A stretch of DNA of 64,000 bases, taken from JAUILH01 sp965230535 (lineage in GTDB: Bacteria > Bacteroidota > Bacteroidia > Flavobacteriales_D > JAUILH01). The position numbers were made by a program, and so were the translations under genes. The notes beneath the pieces are model-generated. The model was not told the origin of the DNA. It searched no databases and saw only the letters and a list, made by a program, of their open reading frames with translations. How positions within the stretch are numbered: the first letter of the stretch is position 1; every line of letters starts with the position of its first letter. Positions 38,901 through 47,410 of this stretch are shown here, one piece after another. The stretch covers positions 1,860,001 to 1,924,000 of the forward strand of contig OZ246010.1 of assembly GCA_965230535.1 (NCBI GenBank), in the 5' to 3' direction.

Positions 38901-41900
38901 TATCCCAGTTCCAGGTATCTAACACACCACCATTGGCATTGGTCAGGTCATTCATTACCGTTGGATAACCTTCACACACCGTAGTTGGAGAGAAGTTGGC
39001 AATTGGATTTGGGAAAATCGTAACTGACATGGTTGTATCATCAATACACCCTTGTGCACTTGTTACGGTCAACACTACATTATATGTGTTTGCCCCATAA
39101 GCATGGTTCACGTTTTGTTGATTAGGGTACTGAGTTCCATCTCCCATATCCCAATCCCAATCCACAATAGTAGATCCGTTTACAGTAGAGGCGTCATTGA
39201 AGGTTCCCACTACCCCGTCACACACGTTTTGCATGTTGATCTCTGCTACTGGTTCATAAGGCACGTCAACCGGAATCGTAATTGTATTCGAACACCCTGT
39301 TGAAGACACGATATCCAACTGTACATTATAGGTTCCAGCGTTGGCGTAAATATTTGAAGGGTTTTGTTGAGTTGAAGTATTCCCATCACCAAAGTCCCAT
39401 GTCCATGAATTGATATTTGCTGTTCCTCCTGCTACAGAAGCATCAGCGAACGTTGTTGCAAAACCAGGACAATCTACATTAAAGTTAAAGTTTGGAGTTG
39501 GAGCAGGCTCCAAAGTAACCGGATAAGTTACGTTTCCTGTACATCCGTCTGTAGTTGTTACAGTCAAAGTCACATTAAACGGTCCTAAAGCACCACCATA
39601 GTTGTGAGTTGGGTTTTGTGTATTATCGGTTCCTCCGTCTCCGAAATCCCAATCCCATTGGTTAATAGTACCACCGTTTCCATTACTTGCATCCGTGAAA
39701 GGAAGAGGATCCGCCGCACAGAAAGGATTTGGGAAGGTAAAATCTGCAATTGGGTTTGGATTAACCGTCACAGGTAAAGTAACCGATCCGGTACAACCTG
39801 AGTTTGTTGTGGCCGTTAGAGTTACATTATAATTTCCTGCTGCGGCATATGTATGGTTGCTTGGGTTTCCGTTTCCGGTATTTCCATCACCATAATCCCA
39901 TGCCCAAGCTGTAGTTGTACCACCTGGTACCACTGTTGCATCAGTAAATGTCATTGCCTGCCCATCACATGTCGGGCTATAAGTAAAGTCAACTGCAGGT
40001 CCTGATGGCACAGTTACCGGAATTACAACCGTGTTTGTACAACCAGTTGATGAAGTCACTGTTAAAGTCACATTGTAATTTCCTGCTGTTGTATAAGAGT
40101 TAGTTGGATTTTGAGCTGTGGATGTATTTCCATCGCCAAAATCCCAGGCCCATTGGTTAATTGTTGCCGTTCCACCCGCTGTAGAAGCATCTGTAAACGC
40201 TGAAGGTAAACCAGGACATCCAGGGTTGAATACAAAGTCAGGTGTTGGATCTGGCTCTAAAGTTACTGCCTGAACCAAAGTATGCGTACACCCGTTTGTG
40301 GTAGTAACCGTGAGCGAAACATTGTGCGGACCGGCAGTCGTATAAGTATGAGTAGGGTTCTGGGTTGCAGAAGTGTTTCCATCGCCAAAATCCCAGGCCC
40401 ACTGATTAATAGTACCTCCGTTTCCGTTACTTGCGTCTGTATAGGCAATCGCATTTGCCAAACACCATGGTTGAGGGAAAGTAAAGTTTGCGGCAGGCGT
40501 ATTATCTACTGTTACCGGAAGCGTTACGTTATGTGTACATCCTCCACCAGTAGTTACCGTTAAAGTCACATTGTAATTTCCACCTGCTGCATAAGTATGA
40601 TTTGGGTTTTGGGCTGTAGATGTATTTCCATCACCGAAATCCCAGTTCCATCCTGTAATTGCTCCCACACCGATGGTCGACATATCAGTAAAATTGGTTG
40701 CCGTTCCCTGGCAAACCTGATTGGCCGTAAAATTCGCTACAGGTATTTCCGGGACGGTAACAGGAATGGTAATGGTATTGGTACAACCCCCAGTAGTGGT
40801 GACTGTAAGCGTGACATTATAATTTCCTGAAGCGGCATAGGCGTTTGTGGGGTTCTGAGCTGTGGATGTATTTCCATCGCCAAAATCCCAGGCCCATTGG
40901 TTGATGACACCACCTCCTCCAACAGCTGATTGATCCGTAAAGGTGCTGTTTGCACCAGGACAGGCAATAACTGATGTGAAGTTTGCTGTTGGAAGTGGAT
41001 CCACAGTGACTGCCTGTGTCACATTGGCCGTACAACCAGTTGCATTGGTAATAGTCAGTGTTACGTTATAGGTTCCCGGACCTGCATAGGTGTGATTCGG
41101 GTTTTGTGCTGTAGATGTATTTCCATCGCCAAAGTCCCAGGCATAGCCAGTAATAGCTGGTCCTCCTCCGGTACCGGAAGTGTTTGTAAAAGCTGTTGCT
41201 GTTCCGGCACATACGTTAGGTGCCGCAAAGTTTGGAAGTGGCGGTGGGTCAACGGTAACACACACAACGTTAGAATATACAACACCAGCGCATCCGGTCA
41301 CTTCAGCCCGGTAACAAGTGCTGGTGGTTGGATTATCGTTGAAGGTAGTCGCTGTACTCCCTGTGTTTGTCCACGGGCCTGCTGCTCCAGGTGCCGTTTG
41401 CCAATCTATGGTACCGGCTGAGCCAGCCAGGTTAATGTTTACAGGATCTCCTGAACAAATGTTTGTAGCTGAAATTGCTGCTGTTCCTGGCACAGCTGGT
41501 GGAACAACGTTAATTGTGATACTTGCCTGATCTGTAAAACCACTACACTGTTCAACCACGCTTACAGTATATGTAGTTGTTACTGCAGGACATACATTTA
41601 CGTTTGCCCCAGTACCAGCACCATTATCCCAGGTATATGTAGCTGCTAGTCCACATCCTTGAATAACGCTTGAATTAAGATCTGTACACTGTCCAGCACA
41701 AATATTGATATTTGGAGACGTTGCGTCTACAATAAGTGGCAGTGTAGTACCAGGTACAACAAAAGTTTGAGGAGTACTCCAAGGACCTGCATTACCATTG
41801 TTATTTTCTCTCATACGGTACTGATAAGTCATACCAGGACATAGACCGGCAAAAGGGATTGTAACCCATGGGTATTGCTGAACAGCACAGTTAGGCTTAA

Positions 41901-42186
41901 GCATGGTTGCCGATTGGAAGTATGGATATGTATTCAATCCAAACCATGTTGTTGGATCGAAAGGTGCTCCATCAAATGGTTCATTCATACATCTCACCTC
42001 AACATCCAGCCAATAAACACCACAACCACAAGTTGGTGCGGTAGAAGATGCCGTTACCTGAACGTTTGTTGCTCCAAGATTTTGTTGGGGATTGATCAGC
42101 GCCAATGCATGACAGGCCTTTGCTTCATTGTTGCCTACAAAAGCAGACAACAAGCCTATAAACAATAGAAGTATTAATTTTTTCAT
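35932..42186 (-). CDS. PKD-domain giant surface protein with type B T9SS sorting domain (paralogue 2)
   Basis: A 2084-residue secreted protein with signal peptide MKKLILLLFIGLLSAFVG. The mature start ACHALALIN and the cysteine-rich head (CGCGVYWLDVEVRC, CPGMTYQYRMREN) match paralogue 1. Ig-like regions lead into about 20 PKD domains, mostly of the WDFGDGNTSTAQNP type. The tail is the type B T9SS domain (VPNAFTPDGDGKNDVF ... VFDRWGQIIFES ... YVGHVTLLK). The last six PKD domains correspond one-to-one with those of paralogue 1, and the extra domains lie in the middle. Some N-terminal PKD units are nearly identical in DNA, showing recent internal expansion. It lies immediately upstream of paralogue 1 (147 bases apart, with a terminator between). 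Probably an extended adhesin. Confidence 0.87.
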   Translation of the reverse strand: MKKLILLLFIGLLSAFVGNNEAKACHALALINPQQNLGATNVQVTASSTAPTCGCGVYWLDVEVRCMNEPFDGAPFDPTTWFGLNTYPYFQSATMLKPNCAVQQYPWVTIPFAGLCPGMTYQYRMRENNNGNAGPWSTPQTFVVPGTTLPLIVDATSPNINICAGQCTDLNSSVIQGCGLAATYTWDNGAGTGANVNVCPAVTTTYTVSVVEQCSGFTDQASITINVVPPAVPGTAAISATNICSGDPVNINLAGSAGTIDWQTAPGAAGPWTNTGSTATTFNDNPTTSTCYRAEVTGCAGVVYSNVVCVTVDPPPLPNFAAPNVCAGTATAFTNTSGTGGGPAITGYAWDFGDGNTSTAQNPNHTYAGPGTYNVTLTITNATGCTANVTQAVTVDPLPTANFTSVIACPGANSTFTDQSAVGGGGVINQWAWDFGDGNTSTAQNPTNAYAASGNYNVTLTVTTTGGCTNTITIPVTVPEIPVANFTANQVCQGTATNFTDMSTIGVGAITGWNWDFGDGNTSTAQNPNHTYAAGGNYNVTLTVTTGGGCTHNVTLPVTVDNTPAANFTFPQPWCLANAIAYTDASNGNGGTINQWAWDFGDGNTSATQNPTHTYTTAGPHNVSLTVTTTNGCTHTLVQAVTLEPDPTPDFVFNPGCPGLPSAFTDASTAGGTATINQWAWDFGDGNTSTAQNPTNSYTTAGNYNVTLTVTSSTGCTNTVVIPVTVPSGPAVDFTYSPTCDGQAMTFTDATVVPGGTTTAWAWDYGDGNTGNGNPSNHTYAAAGNYNVTLTATTNSGCTGSVTLPVTVNPNPIADFTFPNPFCAADPLPFTDASNGNGGTINQWDWDFGDGGTDNTQNPTHNYGGALGPFNVTLTVTTTDGCTGNVTYPVTLEPAPTPNFNFNVDCPGFATTFADASVAGGTANINSWTWDFGDGNTSTQQNPSNIYANAGTYNVQLDIVSSTGCSNTITIPVDVPYEPVAEINMQNVCDGVVGTFNDASTVNGSTIVDWDWDMGDGTQYPNQQNVNHAYGANTYNVVLTVTSAQGCIDDTTMSVTIFPNPIANFSPTTVCEGYPTVMNDLTNANGGVLDTWNWDIGDDGSVEYNTLNPTHSFPAAGTYNVELMVNTVNGCADSIVIPVTVDPTPVPDFNFVVACPTLPTTFTDASAIGGAATLTNWSWDFGDGNTSTAQNPTNAYAGPGTYNVKLIVTGSTGCIDSVTYQVVIPEIPVASFTLANVCDGVAGNFNDASTVGGGAVINSWDWDMESDATIDYTTQNVVHTYPTNNTYAVHLTVTSDQGCIDDTIANVTIYPNPTADFTAQAVCDNEQMSFVDNSNGNGGTINQWSWDMDGDAVEDYNVQNPGHLFPTDGTYNIDLTVTTTNGCSGTVNLPVTVHPVPTANFNLTNICEGQNANFTDASVVGTGAITGWDWDFGNGNTSTQQNPTEAYTTENVYTVELITTTDQGCTDTISQTIDVYPNPVADFSPQAVCLNVPVNFTDQSTVSNTNTTNNIVNWDWDLGDGTTYTGIQNPPTHVYNPAGAYTIDLIVTTDHGCTDNISVVLDIYEKPVADIITADNCVDLQANFTDNSTVTGAAIADWEWDFGDGNTATAQNPSHQYGAAGTYTVQLIVTSTFGCEDTATAQITQFPIPVANFTHLDECVYDSLCFTNTSNVAAPSTMISQVWSFGDGSPLNTAQNPCHLYAAEGTYNVQLISTSDHGCADDTTITVTVHPQPTVDFTGTSVCINQPPSMFTNNSNIASGSILQWNWDFGDGSSPSALQDPTHTYGAAGVYNVTLIGISDQGCQDTIVRSVSVFDKPIAQFGSDITEGCDPLEVDFMDLSTPNANNITNWQWDFGNGTTSNLENPVGITFVGSGTLSVMNYDVSLIVTNDNGCSDTVSTTSYITVHPDPIADFTFTPEETDEHNAQIDFTNMSTNGESYLWDFGDGNSSADINPGHFYQDTGVFEVMLIAYTQYGCADTAYGYPQINPVPEIYVPNAFTPDGDGKNDVFMPVLYAYDNAQYEFYVFDRWGQIIFESFSPNYGWDGTYKGQQATEKTDVFVWKVVIRPNNSGDTKEYVGHVTLLK
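40112..40158. repeat. 47-base exact repeat, copy 1, inside the larger PKD gene
   Basis: Identical to 40856-40902, 744 bases away (three PKD units). It encodes the conserved WAWDFGDGNTS segment on the minus strand. Several other units share shorter versions of the same block. Confidence 0.85.
40856..40902. repeat. 47-base exact repeat, copy 2, inside the larger PKD gene
   Basis: Identical to 40112-40158. Coding repeats this similar can recombine and change the number of PKD units. Confidence 0.85.
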
Positions 42187-42363
42187 AAGTAGCAGCTAAG
42201 TAATTATAACCATGACGAGATAATTCCTACATGGTTGCCACTAAATATATCGAAAAATTAGGCTTATCCTACTTCATTCCAACGAGTTGGGTTTTTTATT
42301 CGACGAGTACAATTGGAATGTTAAATTTTACAACAAAAATTCAGGCAAAAAAGAGAAAACCAA

Positions 42364-44604
42364 CTACAGTTTTGTAAAGCTTGATCTTAGCACCTGGTTA
42401 TCAGATATCAGTCGGATAAAATAAGTTCCATTGGCAAGACCAGAGACATCAATAAGCTCCTTGGGATCTGGGTTATGGATCAGCATTTGAAGTTTGCCTC
42501 CAGCATCAATTATTTCTATGGAATTAATAGAATTCAATGATGCATTTAAACTCAGTTGATCCCGAGTCGGATTAGGGTATACTTCAAAATTTAAGACAGA
42601 AAATTCCTGAAGCGCGTTAAAAGTGCCTTCAAGGCTATCCAATCTTAGTACATATGCATCTGTTGACCCGATTGGGCTGTTTTGAAAAATACCACTCCCG
42701 AAAGCCAAATCAGCACCAGAAGAAAAGCCTGAAATATATATGACTTCATCATGGGTGACGTCAATTTCGTAGCTACTCTCAGAAGACACACCTCCAAAAT
42801 AGGTTGAATACGCGAAATTGAAGCTGGTATCCATAACAAGAATGAAATTTTCAGCATACCCCAGATTTGATGTTTGGTGCGATACCCCATGAAGCAATAA
42901 GTCAGTACTACGCGAGTTCATGACCAGGTAAATTTTTCCATTTTGATTGACCATACCGGTAAAATCTTCATTATCATCTCCACCATAAAAAGTACAGTAT
43001 TCTCTATGACCCGTTGGCGTAAAACGTGCAATCATGCCATCTCTACCAGAATTTAAACTGGTTTGATGCGCTCCTGTACTTACCGGAAAATCAGAACTCT
43101 GACTGTAGCCAGCAATATAAATCCGGTTATCCTCATCTGTACATACACCAAGTGCATCATCCTTACCGTAACCACCAAAGTAGGTGGCAAAGAGTTTTGT
43201 GCCTGTAGGACTTGTTTTTAAAATGTACACATCATGAGATCCATTGTTGTTCATTTGAAAAGCGCCTGTCGTAATTGGCATATCGTTCGAGTAGGTATCT
43301 CCCACAGCAATGATATTGCCATCGTAATCGAAAGTAATGGCGTGCATGTCTTCAGAATTGGTCCCTCCAAAGTAGGTACTCCACTCATAATTTCCTGAAG
43401 TATCAAACACTGCCAAATAGGAATCCACAGCACCACCCAAAGTCGTTTGAAACCCATTTGCCGGAAGGTTTGTGCTTGAAGTGAAACCAGAGATAACGAC
43501 TTTATCATTTCTAAGATCTTCTACCATTCCAAAATCGCCTCCCGTGCCACCAAATAGGGTTGCCCATACAAAGCCACCATTAGGAGATAATTTTAATAAA
43601 TAAGCATCATAGGAACCCGCATTTGCAGGTTGATATGCTCCCGGACTGGTCAGTAAATCTGTACTGGTCGTATTTCCGGTGGCGTAGACGTTATTCTGTG
43701 CGTCTAACTTTACCTTTCGACCATAGTCGCCCCCATTTCCACCGTAATAAGTTGCCCAAAGAAGGTCTCCGGAAGGATCGAATTTTGCTATGTAAGCATC
43801 ATAATCAATATCGTAGGCTGTATCAATTGCCCCGGCCGTAATCGGCAAATCTGAACTAAAGGTATATCCGGTTATTACAGAATTACCTGCAGAGTCTACA
43901 GCCAAACCATAGGCCTCATCGATATCTCCTCCTCCGAAATAAGTGCACCAAGGGTCGATAACCAGGTCAAGGTTTTTATCGTAATCTTCAACATTGAACG
44001 ACAATACATTTTTGTGAAACACTAATTCAAAGTCGAGTAGAGACTGTTCATTCAGTTGAGTTTTGCTCTTTGTATATACTTCCGGAAATGCCTGACTGAT
44101 GGTCCCAAAATCAGAATAAAACATCAATGATTTGTCTTCGATAACACCTTGTGACAGTCCCTCATATTTAAGCGCCACATCCTTGTAATTACCCGTAGTC
44201 ACATAAAAATCGTACTTCAGGTTGCCATTCCGATCGACATTAAAGAGGATGTCTATTCCATCCCAAACATTACTAAGTTTAAGAGAACGGTAGCTTTGAA
44301 TATCTTCAATCTTGTTTCCATAGAACCGCCTCTTTTTAAAGTTCATCTGATCGATTGACTCAAAGGTTCCGGTATTGGCTCCAACAAAGGACACATCATA
44401 CCGCATAGTAAGCAAACCTGAATCCCTGTAATTTTGCTTTAGAACAACTGACATTCCTCTCTCCGAGAAGTAATAATCACAAGAACTGGTTTGAAGCTTA
44501 TACTGGAATTCCTGATGCTCAGAACAAGTTTCGAAATACTGTGCTTTTGTATTTCCAACCCAAGGTAAAATGGCCAGACATAGCAGTAGACGGAGCAGTT
44601 TCAT
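42364..44604 (-). CDS. SBBP-repeat beta-propeller protein with T9SS type A sorting domain
   Basis: A 746-residue exported protein with a signal peptide ending at TKAQ. The N-terminal ~200 residues match the region that commonly precedes SBBP repeats in Bacteroidota (FETCSEHQEFQYKLQ ... SNVWDGIDILFN ... LVIDPWCTYFGG). Seven SBBP-type propeller repeats follow, each with a (W/Y/F)xTYxGG core: for example WCTYFGGGDIDEA, WATYYGGNGGDYG and FATYFGGYGKDDA. Each is followed by a D-x-N-G/N-x-x-x-x-G strand. The C-terminus is a type A T9SS domain with VYPNPTRDQLSL. The ligand or function is unknown. It has no clear operon partner. The 177 bases between it and the PKD gene hold only that gene's leader. 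Confidence 0.8.
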   Translation of the reverse strand: MKLLRLLLCLAILPWVGNTKAQYFETCSEHQEFQYKLQTSSCDYYFSERGMSVVLKQNYRDSGLLTMRYDVSFVGANTGTFESIDQMNFKKRRFYGNKIEDIQSYRSLKLSNVWDGIDILFNVDRNGNLKYDFYVTTGNYKDVALKYEGLSQGVIEDKSLMFYSDFGTISQAFPEVYTKSKTQLNEQSLLDFELVFHKNVLSFNVEDYDKNLDLVIDPWCTYFGGGDIDEAYGLAVDSAGNSVITGYTFSSDLPITAGAIDTAYDIDYDAYIAKFDPSGDLLWATYYGGNGGDYGRKVKLDAQNNVYATGNTTSTDLLTSPGAYQPANAGSYDAYLLKLSPNGGFVWATLFGGTGGDFGMVEDLRNDKVVISGFTSSTNLPANGFQTTLGGAVDSYLAVFDTSGNYEWSTYFGGTNSEDMHAITFDYDGNIIAVGDTYSNDMPITTGAFQMNNNGSHDVYILKTSPTGTKLFATYFGGYGKDDALGVCTDEDNRIYIAGYSQSSDFPVSTGAHQTSLNSGRDGMIARFTPTGHREYCTFYGGDDNEDFTGMVNQNGKIYLVMNSRSTDLLLHGVSHQTSNLGYAENFILVMDTSFNFAYSTYFGGVSSESSYEIDVTHDEVIYISGFSSGADLAFGSGIFQNSPIGSTDAYVLRLDSLEGTFNALQEFSVLNFEVYPNPTRDQLSLNASLNSINSIEIIDAGGKLQMLIHNPDPKELIDVSGLANGTYFIRLISDNQVLRSSFTKL

Positions 44605-44639
44605 GAGAGAAAAGGTAGTAATTTATTAGAAGAAATAAA

Positions 44640-44672
44640 AAACCCTGACCTTCATAAAGAAAATCAGAGTTT
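44640..44672 (-). terminator. Rho-independent terminator downstream of the choice-of-anchor-J cargo gene
   Basis: A 9-bp stem with one G-U pair (arms 44640-44648 and 44664-44672), followed on the minus strand by TTTTTATTT. It sits just past the stop at 44695 and closes the receptor/DUF5689/cargo operon. Confidence 0.7.
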
Positions 44673-44694
44673 CAGTATTTTGTTTAAAGTAGGC

Positions 44695-46095
44695 TTACTT
44701 TACAAACTGAACCGTTCCGGTTCCTTGCTCTGTAGTTACTTTAATAATGTACGCTCCTTTAGCATAATCAGCAGTATTCAATTCAGTTTGATTTGAAAGC
44801 ACTGTCATCTGATCCATCAATTTACCTTCAACAGAATATACTGCAAGGCTAGTGATGTTAGCTACACAGTTGATGTTTAGAACATCTACTACCGGATTAG
44901 GGTAAACGCTCAACTCAACATTGATGTCTTCTACACCAGTTACATCCAATACATCATTGGCATCTCTGGCCTGAATTTTAAACTCGCTAAACGCATACCA
45001 TCCAATTCCAGTCACCCAATAAATGTTATTAGTAACCGGAGTTGGGTAATCATAGATTTCGTCGTCGATTAAGATGTTTCCTGAACCGTCGTTCAATACC
45101 CACTGCCCAAATCCATCGTTATCCAAAGTACATGGTGAGTTCTCAACTGTGATTTTTGTTCCTTCCCAATCTTCCATGTTGGCATTTGAAGTTGTTACAG
45201 TAGTTGCAGCTGGCTCAGGATTACCTTGAGATACCACGTTAAATGCTGTTACGTTACCAAGAATTGTGAAGTCAAAGTTCTCCATTACCGTTCCTGATAC
45301 CTCAACACTGTCTCCTCTATTTACAGAACCAGCATTTGCTGCATCATCAACCCAGATACCTGTAAATGCACCAGCACCATCCTGAATTGAATACCCATTA
45401 GAGTTAAATGCGGTTACAATACCATAGGTAGTTACTAAAGAATCTTTGTAAGGAGAGTCTCCGGCAGCATTTTGAATGGTGAAAATAGTTTGCACTGTAG
45501 GAGCAGCTGGTTCCGTTACAGAAATCTCATCCAACTCCCAGGTTTTACACCCATTAGGGTTAGTAGAAATACTTGTGTATTTAAAAGCAATGTACACATC
45601 AGTATTTCCATTGTAAGCACTTAAATCAACGTTTCCAGAGCTAGTCCACACAAAGAAAGAACCATCTGTATCCCAGGTAGCATCTGTTGTGATGTCGTCC
45701 CACGTTCCCTGAGCAGAAGGGTCACTGGTTCCATCATAGTTAGTTGATACCAATAGCTCCAATTCTTCTCCACTGTAGTGTTCGGCATTTCTAAAATTAA
45801 GAGCCGGGCTAACAGCAGACGATAAGTCAACCGCTGGTGAAATCAACCAAAGCTCAGTATCATCACAAGAACCTGGAGTTCCGTTGTAGCCGCTTACACG
45901 TGCATAATAGTTTCCGGTAGACCCAAGATCTGAAGTTTCCCACATATATGAACCTGGTGTACTGGTAACAACGTACTGAGACCAACCACCAGAAGTGATC
46001 AATTGATCTTGAAAATCTTTTTCTGCAAGATAAGTTTGCGCCTGAAGACCTACTCCGGTAATCAAGCATGCAACAAGTGTGTAAAGTTTCTTCAT
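44695..46095 (-). CDS. Choice-of-anchor J / OB-fold secreted protein with T9SS type A domain
   Basis: A 466-residue exported protein; signal peptide MKKLYTLVACLITGVGLQAQ. Residues about 20-180 are a choice-of-anchor J-type jelly-roll (DFQDQLITSGGWSQYV, WETSDLGSTGNYYARVSGY, LWLISPAVDLSSA, CKTWELDEISV). Residues about 185-375 are OB-fold-like (IFTIQNAAGDSPYKDSLV ... GYSIQDGAGAFTGIWVDD ... GDSVEVSGTV), of the type seen beside extracellular nucleases. The last 80 residues are a type A T9SS domain with VYPNPVVDVLNI. It lies 71 bases downstream of the DUF5689 lipoprotein, whose second half resembles this protein's first domain. They probably act together at the surface on the substrate taken up by the receptor. 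Confidence 0.78.
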   Translation of the reverse strand: MKKLYTLVACLITGVGLQAQTYLAEKDFQDQLITSGGWSQYVVTSTPGSYMWETSDLGSTGNYYARVSGYNGTPGSCDDTELWLISPAVDLSSAVSPALNFRNAEHYSGEELELLVSTNYDGTSDPSAQGTWDDITTDATWDTDGSFFVWTSSGNVDLSAYNGNTDVYIAFKYTSISTNPNGCKTWELDEISVTEPAAPTVQTIFTIQNAAGDSPYKDSLVTTYGIVTAFNSNGYSIQDGAGAFTGIWVDDAANAGSVNRGDSVEVSGTVMENFDFTILGNVTAFNVVSQGNPEPAATTVTTSNANMEDWEGTKITVENSPCTLDNDGFGQWVLNDGSGNILIDDEIYDYPTPVTNNIYWVTGIGWYAFSEFKIQARDANDVLDVTGVEDINVELSVYPNPVVDVLNINCVANITSLAVYSVEGKLMDQMTVLSNQTELNTADYAKGAYIIKVTTEQGTGTVQFVK

Positions 46096-46166
46096 ATTTA
46101 TTGTTTAAAAGGTAAGTTCAATTTGCAAATTTGGTGATTGCGAATTGACGCAGGTTTTAGTTATGT

Positions 46167-47405
46167 TTAATTTTCTGCTACGTTAACATTATCAAGTTCC
46201 CAGGTAGATCCAGTAGAAGGAGACGACCCGGTGTATTTAAATCCAATGTAAACACTGCTATTCCCGTTGTAACTAGACAGATTCAATGCTCCTGAAGGTG
46301 TCCATGTCCACGATCCTGGAGACAGAGTTGGAGATAAAGGTGTCCAGGTTCCTTGAGTTGCTGGATTACTAATTCCATCATAATCGGTTGACACAAGTAC
46401 CTCAAGTGCTGGTCCGGCATAGTTATAAGCAGTTTCAAAATTTAACTCCGGGTTGGTAGCAGAGGTAAAGTCCATCGCTGGTGTAATTAACCATGCTTCT
46501 GAATCTTCATTTGTAGAGCCATTGTAGTTACTCATTTTTGCATACCAGGTTCCTGATCCCTGATCTGAAGCAGACCAATTTAATGTCCCGGTAACCAATT
46601 TAGTAACCCAACCACCAGAAGTTAAATCCTGATCTTCCCAGTCTTTATTAAGGTATGTTCCCGGAGGTACACCACCACAAGCAGTGTTGTTAAACGTTAA
46701 TTCAGACGGTCTTCTAATGTACAATTGCATATCGGATCCAAACTGACCAACGATTGCCAGCATGTCACCATTCCCGCTTGGAACAACGTCTCCGGCAAAG
46801 TTTGCATATCCACTTGTTCTTACCAAAACAGTGTTACCATTACAGTCGGTCAAATCTAGGTTAACAGACTGCTGGTTAACGGCATCAGCATAAGTTTGCC
46901 CCTGAGAACTTGGTGCAAACTCCACATCTTCCAGTTTAATCAGGTGTGCCTGCATTAATGGGTTGATTTGATCCACGGTAGTTACCATTGGAGCAATTGA
47001 TTTCCCTGTAGCTTGTTTGATCACGTTTACATCAACATCTACTGAATCTAATTGCAGTACACTGTTGTACTCAGACAACACAGTTCCTTTCAGGTAAATT
47101 CTGATCGAATCACCTTCATACAAACCGCCTCCTGTCAATAAACGAACATTCATTGCAGCGGTTCCATCAGAGATGTACACCTCTTTGTACAGGTTCCCTG
47201 AAGTTTCATCGGCAATCACTACTGCATATACAGAAGAATCTCCCACAAATTTATGAGGGGTTCCTGTATATAAGTTTCTCAACTGTGTAAGTGTAAGCAC
47301 ACCTCCTGTTGGCGTTTCCTTAACTGGTGGCGAATCATACTCTCTCTTACATGAGGTGGCTAATGCACCAAATATGAGTCCTGCGATTAATAATTTCTTA
47401 GTCAT
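46167..47405 (-). CDS. DUF5689 / choice-of-anchor J surface lipoprotein
   Basis: A 412-residue lipoprotein. The leader ends in a lipobox (ALATSC, then KREYDS). Residues about 35-240 match the DUF5689 pattern (LTQLRNLYTG, VYAVVIADETSGNLYKEVYI, SDGTAAMNVRL, EGDSIRIYLKGTVLSEYNS). Residues about 250-412 are a choice-of-anchor J domain (WEDQDLTSGGWVTKLV, AWLITPAMDFTSA, TWELDNVNV). It starts 5 bases after the TonB-dependent receptor stop and is followed by a protein with a related anchor-J domain. As in SusC/D-like systems, a surface lipoprotein beside a receptor suggests ligand capture at the outer surface. This is inference. Confidence 0.8.
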   Translation of the reverse strand: MTKKLLIAGLIFGALATSCKREYDSPPVKETPTGGVLTLTQLRNLYTGTPHKFVGDSSVYAVVIADETSGNLYKEVYISDGTAAMNVRLLTGGGLYEGDSIRIYLKGTVLSEYNSVLQLDSVDVDVNVIKQATGKSIAPMVTTVDQINPLMQAHLIKLEDVEFAPSSQGQTYADAVNQQSVNLDLTDCNGNTVLVRTSGYANFAGDVVPSGNGDMLAIVGQFGSDMQLYIRRPSELTFNNTACGGVPPGTYLNKDWEDQDLTSGGWVTKLVTGTLNWSASDQGSGTWYAKMSNYNGSTNEDSEAWLITPAMDFTSATNPELNFETAYNYAGPALEVLVSTDYDGISNPATQGTWTPLSPTLSPGSWTWTPSGALNLSSYNGNSSVYIGFKYTGSSPSTGSTWELDNVNVAEN

Positions 47406-47410
47406 ATTAA

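Noticed and set aside
38600..41120. Possible mobile element because of near-identical DNA blocks
   Set aside because: The blocks are in-frame parts of PKD domains; no transposase, terminal inverted repeats or target-site duplications are visible.
31705..42186. Long open frames on the opposite strand of the PKD giants
   Set aside because: Their products repeat with the PKD period and have no recognisable domain; they result from biased codon use in the repeats.
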